Assembly: GCA_019233165.1 (NCBI GenBank)
Contig: JAFAMS010000432.1
Span: 1-7,312, forward strand
Reading direction: 5' to 3'
DNA: 7,312 nt
DNA from: Vulcanimicrobiota bacterium
GTDB taxonomy: Bacteria > Vulcanimicrobiota > Vulcanimicrobiia > Vulcanimicrobiales > Vulcanimicrobiaceae
Part shown: piece by piece, positions 1 through 6,247 of the stretch
How positions within the stretch are numbered: the first letter of the stretch is position 1
How the letters are laid out: every line of letters begins with the position of its first letter
The notes under the pieces: model-generated
Told to the model about the DNA's origin: nothing
Database searches by the model: none
Seen by the model: only the letters and a program-made list of their open reading frames with translations
Translations under genes and position numbers: made by a program

Positions 1-523
1 CGCGCGCGATCTCCAGCCGGCGCTGATCGCCGTATGCGAGGCTCCCGGCGCGAGCATTCGCGCGGTCGGCGAGCCCGACAAAACGCAGCAGCTCGAGCGC
101 GCTCTCGCGCGCATCTTCCTCTTCTTTACTGGTCATCGCGTTGGGGACGAGCGCAGAAAAGAAGTTGGTCCGCAATCGCGTGTGGCGGCCGATCAGGACG
201 TTCTCGAGGACCGAGAGCTTGGCGAAGAGGCGGATATTCTGGAACGTTCGCGTGATCCCGCGCGCCGCGATCGTATGGGGCGGGAGCTGCGTCAGCTCCT
301 CGCCGCGGAAACGGACGGAGCCGCTCGTCGCTCGATACAGCCCGGAGACGACGTTGAGCGTCGTGGTCTTCCCGGATCCGTTCGGACCGATCAGCGCGTG
401 GATCTCTCCTTCACGGACCGTCATGTCGAGCTCGCTTACCGCCTTGACGCCGCCGAAGCTCTTGACGAGCGACCGGACCTCGAGGAGTCCGCTCTCGGCG
501 CTGGACTCCGCGTTCGCCGTCAC
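1..523 (-). CDS. livG: Liv-type ABC transporter ATP-binding protein LivG, 3'-truncated by window edge
   Basis: This is the cytoplasmic ATPase of a branched-chain amino acid type (HAAT) importer. It powers transport together with the LivH and LivM permeases. My translation gives 174 residues before the left edge. Visible are the Walker A motif GPNGSGKT (residues 46-53), the Q-loop TRTFQN (91-96) and the ABC signature region SLAYGDQRRLEIAR (161-174), the LivG form of the signature. Walker B and the C-terminal third lie outside; the family is usually about 250 residues, so roughly 80 are missing. The start is GTG at 523, inside a GTGA overlap with the livM stop. No strong Shine-Dalgarno precedes it, so translation is probably coupled to livM. 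The next in-frame Met (34) would remove the first strand of the domain. Family assignment is firm; the actual substrate need not be an amino acid. Confidence 0.92.
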   Translation of the reverse strand, partial: MTANAESSAESGLLEVRSLVKSFGGVKAVSELDMTVREGEIHALIGPNGSGKTTTLNVVSGLYRATSGSVRFRGEELTQLPPHTIAARGITRTFQNIRLFAKLSVLENVLIGRHTRLRTNFFSALVPNAMTSKEEEDARESALELLRFVGLADRANARAGSLAYGDQRRLEIAR

Positions 524-1515
524 GACGCCGTATCCGCGGTCCGCGGAACCGGCGCGCGCAGCGCCTGCGGTCGCGGCGGGCTCGGCTCGAAGCTCGGGGC
601 AAAGCGCTTTACCAAGCCGATCAGACCATCGGGCATGAAGATCACCATCACGATGACGGCCGCACCGTATACCATGATGTACGAGTCCTTCAGCGGCCGC
701 AGCACCTCGGGGAGGAAGGTGAGCAGAATCGCGCCCGTCACGGCACCGGTAATCGTCGACGAGCCGCCGATGACGAGCATTACCAGAAAGACGACCGATT
801 GGTCGAACGAATACGAATCCGGGCTGATGAAGCGCGTCATGTGCGCGATGAGTGCTCCGCCGAGCCCGCCGAACGCCGAGGCAAGGACGAACGCCAGCAC
901 CTTGTAGCGCGTCGTATCGATCCCCATCGCTTGGGCGGCGATCTCGTTCTCGCGGATCGCCTCCAGTGCCCGGCCGATGCGCGAATGCTTGACGCGCCAT
1001 GCGACGTAGATCGAAAGCAACAGCGCGCCATACACGACGTAGAAATACGTCTGGTAGGTGTCGAGCGTGAGCGGGCCTAGCTTCGGCGGCGGGATCCCGG
1101 TGAGGCCGTCGGGCCCGTTCGTCAGCCCTTTGTCGTTGATAAGGAAAAGCTGCACGATGATCCCGAAGCCGATCGTCGCCAGCGCCAAATAATGTCCCGA
1201 AAGGCGCAGGCACGGCCAGCCGACGAGCGCGCCGACGAGAGCGGTGAACGCGACCGCAAGCGGGATCGTCACCCACGGCGACCATCCGAACGAGATCGAG
1301 AGCAACGCCGAGGCGTAGGCGCCGATCCCGAAAAACGCGGCCTGCGCGAGCGACATCTGTCCGGTGAATCCGAGGAGGATCCCGAGGCCGATCACGGCGA
1401 CCGCGTAGATGATCGCAGAGTCTCCGACTTGCAAGATATATTGCGACTTCACGACGAGCGGGAACGCGGCTAGAAGGATGGCGGCTACGGCGACGGCGAG
1501 CGCGCGGCGGTTCAT
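520..1515 (-). CDS. livM: Liv-type ABC transporter permease LivM
   Basis: Inner-membrane permease of the HAAT family, 331 residues, expected to pair with LivH to form the translocation pore. The sequence is strongly hydrophobic with many membrane segments. It carries the LivM landmarks GLGILLGFTGQMSLAQAAFF (residues 43-62), the cytoplasmic ATPase-contact loop GRALEAIRENEIAAQAMGI (181-199), GGSSTITGAVTGA (250-262) and a C-terminal MPDGLIG (294-300). After residue 305 comes a proline-rich tail, PSPPRPQALRAPVPR, which looks like a disordered extension. The start ATG shares an ATGA overlap with the livH stop and has a good ribosome binding site, GGAG, five bases upstream. The 3' end overlaps the livG start by four bases. 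Family assignment is secure; transported substrate unknown. Confidence 0.95.
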   Translation of the reverse strand: MNRRALAVAVAAILLAAFPLVVKSQYILQVGDSAIIYAVAVIGLGILLGFTGQMSLAQAAFFGIGAYASALLSISFGWSPWVTIPLAVAFTALVGALVGWPCLRLSGHYLALATIGFGIIVQLFLINDKGLTNGPDGLTGIPPPKLGPLTLDTYQTYFYVVYGALLLSIYVAWRVKHSRIGRALEAIRENEIAAQAMGIDTTRYKVLAFVLASAFGGLGGALIAHMTRFISPDSYSFDQSVVFLVMLVIGGSSTITGAVTGAILLTFLPEVLRPLKDSYIMVYGAAVIVMVIFMPDGLIGLVKRFAPSFEPSPPRPQALRAPVPRTADTAS

Positions 1516-2426
1516 GCCTTCTCCGATACGCGCTCGCCGAACAAACCCGAGGGTCGAATCAGCAGCACGGCGATCAAGATGACGAACGCGATCGCGTCCT
1601 TATAGGCCGTCGAGATATAGAAGCCGCCGAGATTCTCCACGACCCCGATCAGCAGCCCGCCGATGATCGCGCCGGGGATGCTGCCGAAGCCGCCGACGAT
1701 GCTCGCCGCGAAGGCTTTGAGGGAGATGAGCCCGCCCATCTCCTTGGTCACGGTGAAGATCGGCGAGACGAGCAAACCGGCGATCGCGCCGAGCAGGACG
1801 CTGTAGATAAACGTGATCGCGACGATCCGGTCGACGCGAATCCCCAGCAGCTGCGCCGTCGCGCGATCCTGAGCGGTCGCCCGCATCTGCTTTCCCAGGG
1901 ACGTCCACTCGAAGAGCCCGTACTGAAAGACGATCAGGATCCCGGCGACGCCCAAAATCAAGAGATCCTGCGGCCGAAAATGCAGATTGCCGGCCGATAA
2001 CGATGCGTCGCCGAAAAGGCTCGGGAAGACGATCGGTTGACTTCCCCAGATCAATTGCGCCAGATTGCGCAGAAAGATCGAGACGCCGATCGTTGAGATG
2101 ACGACCGGTAACCAGCCCCGGTCGCGCAGCGGATAGTACGCGATCCGGTTGAACAGCAAGCCGAACGCCGCCATGAGAATCAGCACGAGCAGATAGGTTG
2201 CAATCAGCGGCAGCTGCCAATGGACGACGGTCCCGAAGACGATCACCGACGGCAGCACGAACGAGACCGCAATGTACGACGGAAACATGACGAAATCGCC
2301 TTGCGCGAAGTTGACGACGCCGACGGCGTTATAGATCAGGATGAACCCGAGCGCGACCAGCGCGTAGATCGATCCCATCGCCAAACCGCTGACGATGAGC
2401 TGCAGCGTCGCGCTCGGGTCGAACAT
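1512..2426 (-). CDS. livH: Liv-type ABC transporter permease LivH
   Basis: Inner-membrane permease of the HAAT family, 304 residues, close to the usual length of about 300. The N-terminus shows the LivH signature GSIYALVALGFILIYNAVGV (residues 18-37) followed by VNFAQGDFVM (38-47). The ATPase-contact loop GKQMRATAQDRATAQLLGI spans 178-196. The conserved late motif FAASIVGGFGSIPGAIIGG lies at 239-257, and the protein ends in LLIRPSGLFG (288-297). Hydrophobic segments fit about eight membrane passes. The ATG is separated from the stop of the upstream binding protein gene by one base (TGAGATG), and only a distant AAGG acts as a possible ribosome binding site, so translation is probably coupled. 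It overlaps livM by four bases. It likely forms a heterodimeric pore with LivM and serves both binding proteins encoded upstream. Confidence 0.95.
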   Translation of the reverse strand: MFDPSATLQLIVSGLAMGSIYALVALGFILIYNAVGVVNFAQGDFVMFPSYIAVSFVLPSVIVFGTVVHWQLPLIATYLLVLILMAAFGLLFNRIAYYPLRDRGWLPVVISTIGVSIFLRNLAQLIWGSQPIVFPSLFGDASLSAGNLHFRPQDLLILGVAGILIVFQYGLFEWTSLGKQMRATAQDRATAQLLGIRVDRIVAITFIYSVLLGAIAGLLVSPIFTVTKEMGGLISLKAFAASIVGGFGSIPGAIIGGLLIGVVENLGGFYISTAYKDAIAFVILIAVLLIRPSGLFGERVSEKA

Positions 2427-2427
2427 C

Positions 2428-3588
2428 TCAGACCGTTACCTTGACCGTCTTGACCAGGCTGACTTTGCTCGACTTGACGAGCCCGATGGACATGTTGTGG
2501 ACCAAGTTTCCCTCTGTATCGCAGGTGAAGTCGCCGAGCACGCCTTCCCAGTGCTTGGTCTGATGGAGCGCCTCGACCGTCTTGGCGGGATCGGTGGTTC
2601 CGATGCGCTTGTACGTGTCGGCGAGAAGCAGGAAAGCGTCGCGGGTCCAGCCTTGACCCGTCCCGACGTCGGGCTGCTTGTGGTACTTCCGATAGAAGTT
2701 CGTGATGAACTTCGTCGCGACGTTCGAGTTGAAGCCGATGATGAAGTCCTGTGCGACGTAGATCCCGTCGGCCGCGGTCTTCGCGGTGTTCAGCGCCGTT
2801 GGGTTTCCGACCGCGGGTGACCCGATGAACGCGATGCTCGTGAGGTTGAGCGACTTGTACTGATCGAGGATCACCGCGCTGTCGCTGGGGTTTTGAACGT
2901 AAGCGATAATCGCCTCGGCGCCGGCCGACTTGATCTTGAGCAGCTCCGGCGTGAAGTCTTTGGTGTTCGCCGGAAAGCCCTCGCGCGCGACCGCCTTGAG
3001 GTTGTAGGTTTTGAGCGCGGTTTCGACCTGGTCGGCGCCGCCGACGCCGAAGGCTTCAGAGGCGTGCAGGATCCCGATCTTCTTGAGGCCCTTCTCCTTG
3101 ACCGCGAAGTCGACGAGCCCGTGCGCGGTGATCGCGTCCGAAGCGCGGCACCGAAAGAGATTCCGTAGTCCGAGCTGCGTGTTCTTGACGGCGGTCCCCC
3201 CGGTCATCCAGGGGAGTCCGGCCTTTTGCATCACCGGCGCCATCGCTTGGATCTGCGTCGAGAGGACGGGCTGCACGACTGCGACCACGTTCTCACCGAG
3301 CAGCTTGTTGAGCGCGCCGACCGCAGCCTGGTTGTCGCTGGTTGCGTCTTCGATCACGAGCTCGATCGGCCGGTCGTCGAAGCACTTCCCCGGGCGCGAG
3401 TTGATCTCTTCGGCCGCGTACTGCGCGCCCTCGACTTCTTCTTCGCCGTTGAGGGCTTGCGGGCCGGTGATCGGTGGAATCGTCCCGACTCGAATCGGTT
3501 CGCCCTTGCCGAGCACAACGTTCGGGAATGCCAACGTCGCGGTGCCGGCGGCGGCGCCGGCAAGAATCGTTCTCCGAGTTACGGACAT
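2428..3588 (-). CDS. Liv-type ABC transporter substrate-binding protein, copy 1 (downstream paralog)
   Basis: Periplasmic ligand-binding protein of the type I fold (Leu/Ile/Val-binding or Peripla_BP_6 family), 386 residues. It would deliver a solute to LivHM. The N-terminus has a twin-arginine-like motif TRRTIL (residues 4-9), an Ala/Gly-rich hydrophobic stretch to about residue 26 and then GKGEPIRVG, the first strand of the mature domain. There is no lipobox cysteine. Ligand-site type segments are VLSTQIQAMAPV (108-119) and WMTGGTAVKNTQL (127-139), with EAFGVGGADQVE (178-189) and YVQNPSD (230-236) in the second lobe region. Cysteines are at 69, 147 and 356. I chose ATG at 3588: AAAGGAG lies eight bases upstream. 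A TTG at 3594 would sit only two bases from that site. It is paralogous to the gene just upstream. Ligand unknown. Confidence 0.93.
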   Translation of the reverse strand: MSVTRRTILAGAAAGTATLAFPNVVLGKGEPIRVGTIPPITGPQALNGEEEVEGAQYAAEEINSRPGKCFDDRPIELVIEDATSDNQAAVGALNKLLGENVVAVVQPVLSTQIQAMAPVMQKAGLPWMTGGTAVKNTQLGLRNLFRCRASDAITAHGLVDFAVKEKGLKKIGILHASEAFGVGGADQVETALKTYNLKAVAREGFPANTKDFTPELLKIKSAGAEAIIAYVQNPSDSAVILDQYKSLNLTSIAFIGSPAVGNPTALNTAKTAADGIYVAQDFIIGFNSNVATKFITNFYRKYHKQPDVGTGQGWTRDAFLLLADTYKRIGTTDPAKTVEALHQTKHWEGVLGDFTCDTEGNLVHNMSIGLVKSSKVSLVKTVKVTV

Positions 3589-3596
3589 ACGCAAAT

Positions 3597-3603
3597 CTCC
3601 TTT
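3597..3603 (-). promoter_or_regulatory. Ribosome binding site that fixes the copy 1 binding protein start
   Basis: Reading on the minus strand, AAAGGAG lies eight bases before the ATG at 3588, ideal spacing. It decides against the TTG six bases further upstream, for which the gap would be two bases. It lies in the 21-base gap between the two binding protein genes, so this gene can be initiated independently of its neighbour. Confidence 0.8.
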
Positions 3604-3609
3604 CGAACG

Positions 3610-4770
3610 CTATGCGGCGACGACGACCTTCTTGACGAGGCTCACCTTGCCGTTTTCGATGCGACCGATCGACATCGCGTGGATCATGTTGCCTTCGGCG
3701 TCACACGTGAAGTCGCCGAGGACGCCTTCCCAATGTTTGGTCTGATGGAGTGCGAGCGCGGTCTTCGTCTTGTCGATCGACCCGATTTTCTTGTAGGTGT
3801 CGGCGAGCAGCCGGATCGCATCGTAAACCCACCCGGACCCCGTGCTCACGTCGGGGACGTGGTGGTAGCGATTGTAAAAACCGGTGACGAACTTGGTCGC
3901 GACGTTGGAATTGAAGCCCAGGATGAAATCCTGCGCGCAATACATTCCGTTCGAGTTCTTCCCGGCGGTATCAATCGCCGTCTGATTGCCGACGGAGGGT
4001 GAGCCGACGAGCGGCGTCTTCATTCCAAGCGAGTTGTACTGCGAGAGGATGACCGCGACGTCGCTCGGATTTTGAATGTAACCCACGACCACGTCGGCGC
4101 CGGCCTGCTTGATCCGCAAGATCTCCGCGGTGAAGTCCTTCGTTCCGTTCGGATACTGCTCGCGCGCCACAGCCTTGAGCCCGAACTTCGCGAGCGAGGC
4201 TTCGACCTGGTCCGCGCCGCCGGTTCCGAAGGCCTCGGAGGAATGGAAGATCGCGATCTTCTTTCCGTGGAGCTGCTCGACGGCGAACCCGGTCATCGCT
4301 TGGGCTGTGATTCCGTCGGAGGCGCGGCAACGAAAGATGTTCGTGAGACCGAGCTGCGTGTTCTTGACCGCGGTGCCGCCGGTCATCCACGGCTCTTGGC
4401 GTCCCTTCATGACCGGCGCCATCGCCTGAATCTGCGTGGAGAGGACCGGGCAGACGACCGCGTCGACGTTCTCTCCGAGCAGCTTGTTGAGCGCGCCGAC
4501 GGCGGATTGGTTGTCGCTCGTCGCGTCTTCGATCACCAACTCGAAAGGACGATCGTCGAAGACCTTCCCAGGACGCGCGTTGATCTCGTCGACGGCGAAC
4601 TTCGCGCCTTCCTGCTCTTGTTGTCCGAGGAGCGCTTGAGCGCCCGTAATCGGCGGCAAGAGGCCGAGGCGGATCGGTTCGCCCTTCCCGAGGACGACGT
4701 TCGGAAACGCGAGTCCGGCTGCAGACGCAGCCGCCGAGGCGAGGAGAAATTTCTTCCGGGTAGCGGGCAT
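3610..4770 (-). CDS. Liv-type ABC transporter substrate-binding protein, copy 2 (upstream paralog)
   Basis: Second periplasmic binding protein of the same Peripla_BP_6 family, also 386 residues, aligned to copy 1 with only two one-residue gaps. The signal peptide has TRKKFL (residues 4-9), an RK variant where copy 1 has RR, then an Ala/Ser-rich hydrophobic stretch and the shared LAFPNVVLGKGEPIR (20-34). Shared segments include PVLSTQIQAMAPVM (108-121), WMTGGTAVKNTQLGL (128-142), FRCRASD (146-152) and ALHQTKHWEGVLGDFTCD (339-356). Cysteines 148 and 356 are common to both copies; 107 and 278 are unique here. The ATG at 4770 was chosen because AAAGGAGGAG precedes it and the signal peptide starts there. 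A longer reading to 4881 would overlap the preceding enzyme gene and add an unrelated Arg-rich leader. It ends with TAG, 21 bases before copy 1. Ligand unknown. Confidence 0.93.
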   Translation of the reverse strand: MPATRKKFLLASAAASAAGLAFPNVVLGKGEPIRLGLLPPITGAQALLGQQEQEGAKFAVDEINARPGKVFDDRPFELVIEDATSDNQSAVGALNKLLGENVDAVVCPVLSTQIQAMAPVMKGRQEPWMTGGTAVKNTQLGLTNIFRCRASDGITAQAMTGFAVEQLHGKKIAIFHSSEAFGTGGADQVEASLAKFGLKAVAREQYPNGTKDFTAEILRIKQAGADVVVGYIQNPSDVAVILSQYNSLGMKTPLVGSPSVGNQTAIDTAGKNSNGMYCAQDFILGFNSNVATKFVTGFYNRYHHVPDVSTGSGWVYDAIRLLADTYKKIGSIDKTKTALALHQTKHWEGVLGDFTCDAEGNMIHAMSIGRIENGKVSLVKKVVVAA

Positions 4771-4779
4771 GGCTCGAGG

Positions 4780-4789
4780 CTCCTCCTTT
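4780..4789 (-). promoter_or_regulatory. Strong ribosome binding site for the copy 2 binding protein
   Basis: On the minus strand AAAGGAGGAG ends nine bases before the ATG at 4770. It overlaps the TAA stop of the preceding enzyme gene (4788-4790), so terminating ribosomes arrive exactly on it. It is the strongest Shine-Dalgarno in the window and supports 4770 rather than 4881 as the start. The strength fits the need for more binding protein than permease. Confidence 0.8.
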
Positions 4790-5942
4790 AAAATGACGGT
4801 CCGATTCGGTTGATCGCGAAGTCCCGGAATTCCAGGATCTCGGCGGCGGTTTGTTTCCCGTTGGCTGCGTCGACGATCCAAGCGAAGATCTCGTCGCCGA
4901 CCTCATCGATCGTTCGGTTCCCGTCGAGGACGTCGCCGGCATTCACGTCCATGTTTTCGCGCATCTTCTCGAAGGTCGGCGTGTTGGTCGCGACCTTGAT
5001 CACGGGTGCGATCGGCGAGCCGGTCGGCGTCCCGCGTCCCGTCGTGAAGACGACCACCTGTGCGCCGCCGGCGACCATCCCCGTCATCTGCTCGATGTCT
5101 TGGCCCGGCGTGTCCATCACGACGAGGCCCTTTTGGCTCGGCCGCTCCGCGTATTCGATCACCTCGCGCAGCACCGAAGAGCCGCCCTTGTAGATGCAGC
5201 CCAGCGATTTTTCCTCGAGCGTCGTGATCCCGCCGGCGATATTCCCCGGTGCCGGGTTCCCGCCGCGGATGTCGACGTGCATCGCGGCGGCGCGCGCTTC
5301 GACGCGTTCGACCAGCTCGTACAGCCGTTCCCGGACTCCGGGTTCGGCGCGCCGGCCGAGCAGATGCTCGGCTCCGACCAGCTCCGGGATCTCTGCGAGA
5401 ATCACCGTTCCGCCTTCGGCGACGACGCGATCGCTCGCGCGACCGAGCGCCGGATTCGCGGTGATCCCGCTGAACGCGTCGCTTCCGCCGCATTCCGTCC
5501 CGAGAATCAGATCGGAAACCTGCGCCGGAGCGCGCTCGCACCGCTCGCTTTCGCGCAGCAGGTCTTTCGCTAGTCCGACGCCGCGCGCGATCGTCGCAGT
5601 CGAGCCGCCTTCTTCTTGAATTCCGATCACTTCGACGCGCTGGCCGCGCTCGGCGATCGCGCGCGCCAAGGCCTTCGATTCGTTGGTCTCGCAGCCCAGC
5701 CCGACGACGAGGCAGGCCGCCACGTTCGGGTTGGCGGCGAACCCCGCAAGCGTCCGTTTCGTTTGCTCGAAATCGGCGCCGATTTGCGAACACCCGGTCG
5801 GGTGCGCGATCGGGACGACGCCGGGGACGCGCTTGCCGATCAACTCGACGACGTGATTCGCACACATTACCGACGGCAAAACCAAGACGTGGTTGCGAAC
5901 GCCGACGGTTCCGTTCGGACGGCGATACCCGGAGAACTGCAT
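4788..5942 (-). CDS. UxaA/GarD-family dehydratase or sulfo-lyase, large (catalytic) subunit
   Basis: Large domain of the altronate/galactarate dehydratase family, 384 residues. Known members remove water from sugar acids to give 2-keto-3-deoxy acids; the related SuyB removes sulfite from (2R)-sulfolactate. Seen here: the N-terminal FSGYRRPNGTVGVRN (residues 3-17), HPTGCSQ (47-53), GLGCETN (81-87), GTECGGSDAFSGITANPALG (148-167), GNIAGGITTLEEKSLG and, near the C-terminus, VVVFTTGRGTPTGSP with IKVATNTP. The conserved Cys, His and Asn in these motifs are typical of the metal-dependent active site. The SAF domain that fused UxaA/GarD carry at the N-terminus is encoded separately just upstream, as in SuyA/SuyB. 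Stop and start of the pair overlap as TGATG, with GGGGAG six bases ahead. Generic annotation would be UxaA family hydrolase. Substrate is not decidable from sequence. Confidence 0.9.
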   Translation of the reverse strand: MQFSGYRRPNGTVGVRNHVLVLPSVMCANHVVELIGKRVPGVVPIAHPTGCSQIGADFEQTKRTLAGFAANPNVAACLVVGLGCETNESKALARAIAERGQRVEVIGIQEEGGSTATIARGVGLAKDLLRESERCERAPAQVSDLILGTECGGSDAFSGITANPALGRASDRVVAEGGTVILAEIPELVGAEHLLGRRAEPGVRERLYELVERVEARAAAMHVDIRGGNPAPGNIAGGITTLEEKSLGCIYKGGSSVLREVIEYAERPSQKGLVVMDTPGQDIEQMTGMVAGGAQVVVFTTGRGTPTGSPIAPVIKVATNTPTFEKMRENMDVNAGDVLDGNRTIDEVGDEIFAWIVDAANGKQTAAEILEFRDFAINRIGPSF

Positions 5943-6247
5943 CAGCGGCTCCCCGCGGCCGCGAGGTCGCCGCGGCCGCGAATCCCTTCGATGTTGTGGA
6001 CGTGCGCGTGGCTGCCCGCCGCGATCCGCACCGTCGCCCGCCCCATCGTTTCGCCGTACTTCACGACTGCCTCGCCGGCATCGATCGTGCGCAACGCGAT
6101 CTTGTGCCCCGGCGCGATCTCTTCGCTCGCGACGACGGCGAGATCGCCGAATACGATGGAGGAACCGGTCGCAATGCGGCGCAAAGCGACCGCAACGTTG
6201 TCGGTTTCCGCGAGCCGTAAAGCTAGCCCGTCCGAGCTGAGTGCCAT
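5942..6247 (-). CDS. SAF-domain protein, UxaA/SuyA-like small subunit
   Basis: A 101-residue protein matching the SAF domain that forms the N-terminus of UxaA/GarD dehydratases or the separate SuyA subunit of sulfolactate sulfo-lyase (about 90 residues). Landmarks are DNVAVALRRI (residues 16-25), EEIAPGHKIALRTIDAGE (42-59), VVKYGETMGRA (61-71) and the His-rich end GSHAHVHN (78-85), with His 80, 82 and 84. It presumably contributes substrate-binding residues to the active site of the large subunit encoded next. A Gly/Arg/Ala tail of about 15 residues follows the domain and carries the hairpin described at its 3' end. The ATG at 6247 has GGAG six bases upstream. It is the first gene of the leftward operon, facing the divergent regulator across a short gap holding the palindrome. 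Confidence 0.88.
   Translation of the reverse strand: MALSSDGLALRLAETDNVAVALRRIATGSSIVFGDLAVVASEEIAPGHKIALRTIDAGEAVVKYGETMGRATVRIAAGSHAHVHNIEGIRGRGDLAAAGSR
5954..5980 (-). promoter_or_regulatory. GC-only mRNA hairpin abutting the large-subunit ribosome binding site
   Basis: The self-complementary decamer CGCGGCCGCG occurs twice, at 5954-5963 and 5971-5980, separated by seven bases. In the minus-strand mRNA this gives a 10-bp all-GC stem with a seven-base loop, inside the last codons of the small-subunit gene. The stem ends on the first base of the GGGGAG Shine-Dalgarno (5954-5949) of the large-subunit gene. There is no U tract, so it is not an intrinsic terminator. A role in translational coupling or subunit balance is inference; it might also be a chance product of GC-rich codons for Gly, Arg and Ala. 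Confidence 0.5.

Larger units (their letters stand above)
2428..4770 (-). repeat. Tandem gene duplication of the binding protein gene
   Basis: The two adjacent binding protein genes are direct-repeat paralogs. A hand alignment gives roughly 255 identical residues of 386, about two-thirds. Similarity persists at DNA level: 3296-3321 matches 4475-4500 exactly over 26 bases, and 3171-3189 matches 4350-4368 exactly over 19 bases. Both pairs are offset by 1179 bases, while the starts and ends are offset by 1182. Sequence divergence with conserved length and landmarks points to an old duplication (or acquired paralog) kept by selection, not a recent copy. Confidence 0.85.

Noticed and set aside
182..907. 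Long plus-strand open frame of 241 codons opposite livG/livM
   Set aside because: It is antisense to LivM and LivG, whose family motifs are unmistakable. Its product is low-complexity Arg/Ala/Glu-rich, as expected from a GC-rich shadow frame.
3589..3594. TTG start at 3594 for the copy 1 binding protein
   Set aside because: It would lie two bases from AAAGGAG, too close. ATG 3588 has ideal spacing and aligns with the paralog's start.
3011..4002. Overlapping plus-strand open frames of 244 and 258 codons opposite the binding proteins
   Set aside because: They lie antisense to the two binding protein genes, have no recognisable motifs, and similar shadow frames occur opposite both paralogs, as expected from shared codon patterns.
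4771..4881. Longer N-terminus for the copy 2 binding protein starting at 4881
   Set aside because: The extra 37 residues are Arg-rich and lie in another frame of the enzyme gene's end. The strong ribosome site and signal peptide place the start at 4770.
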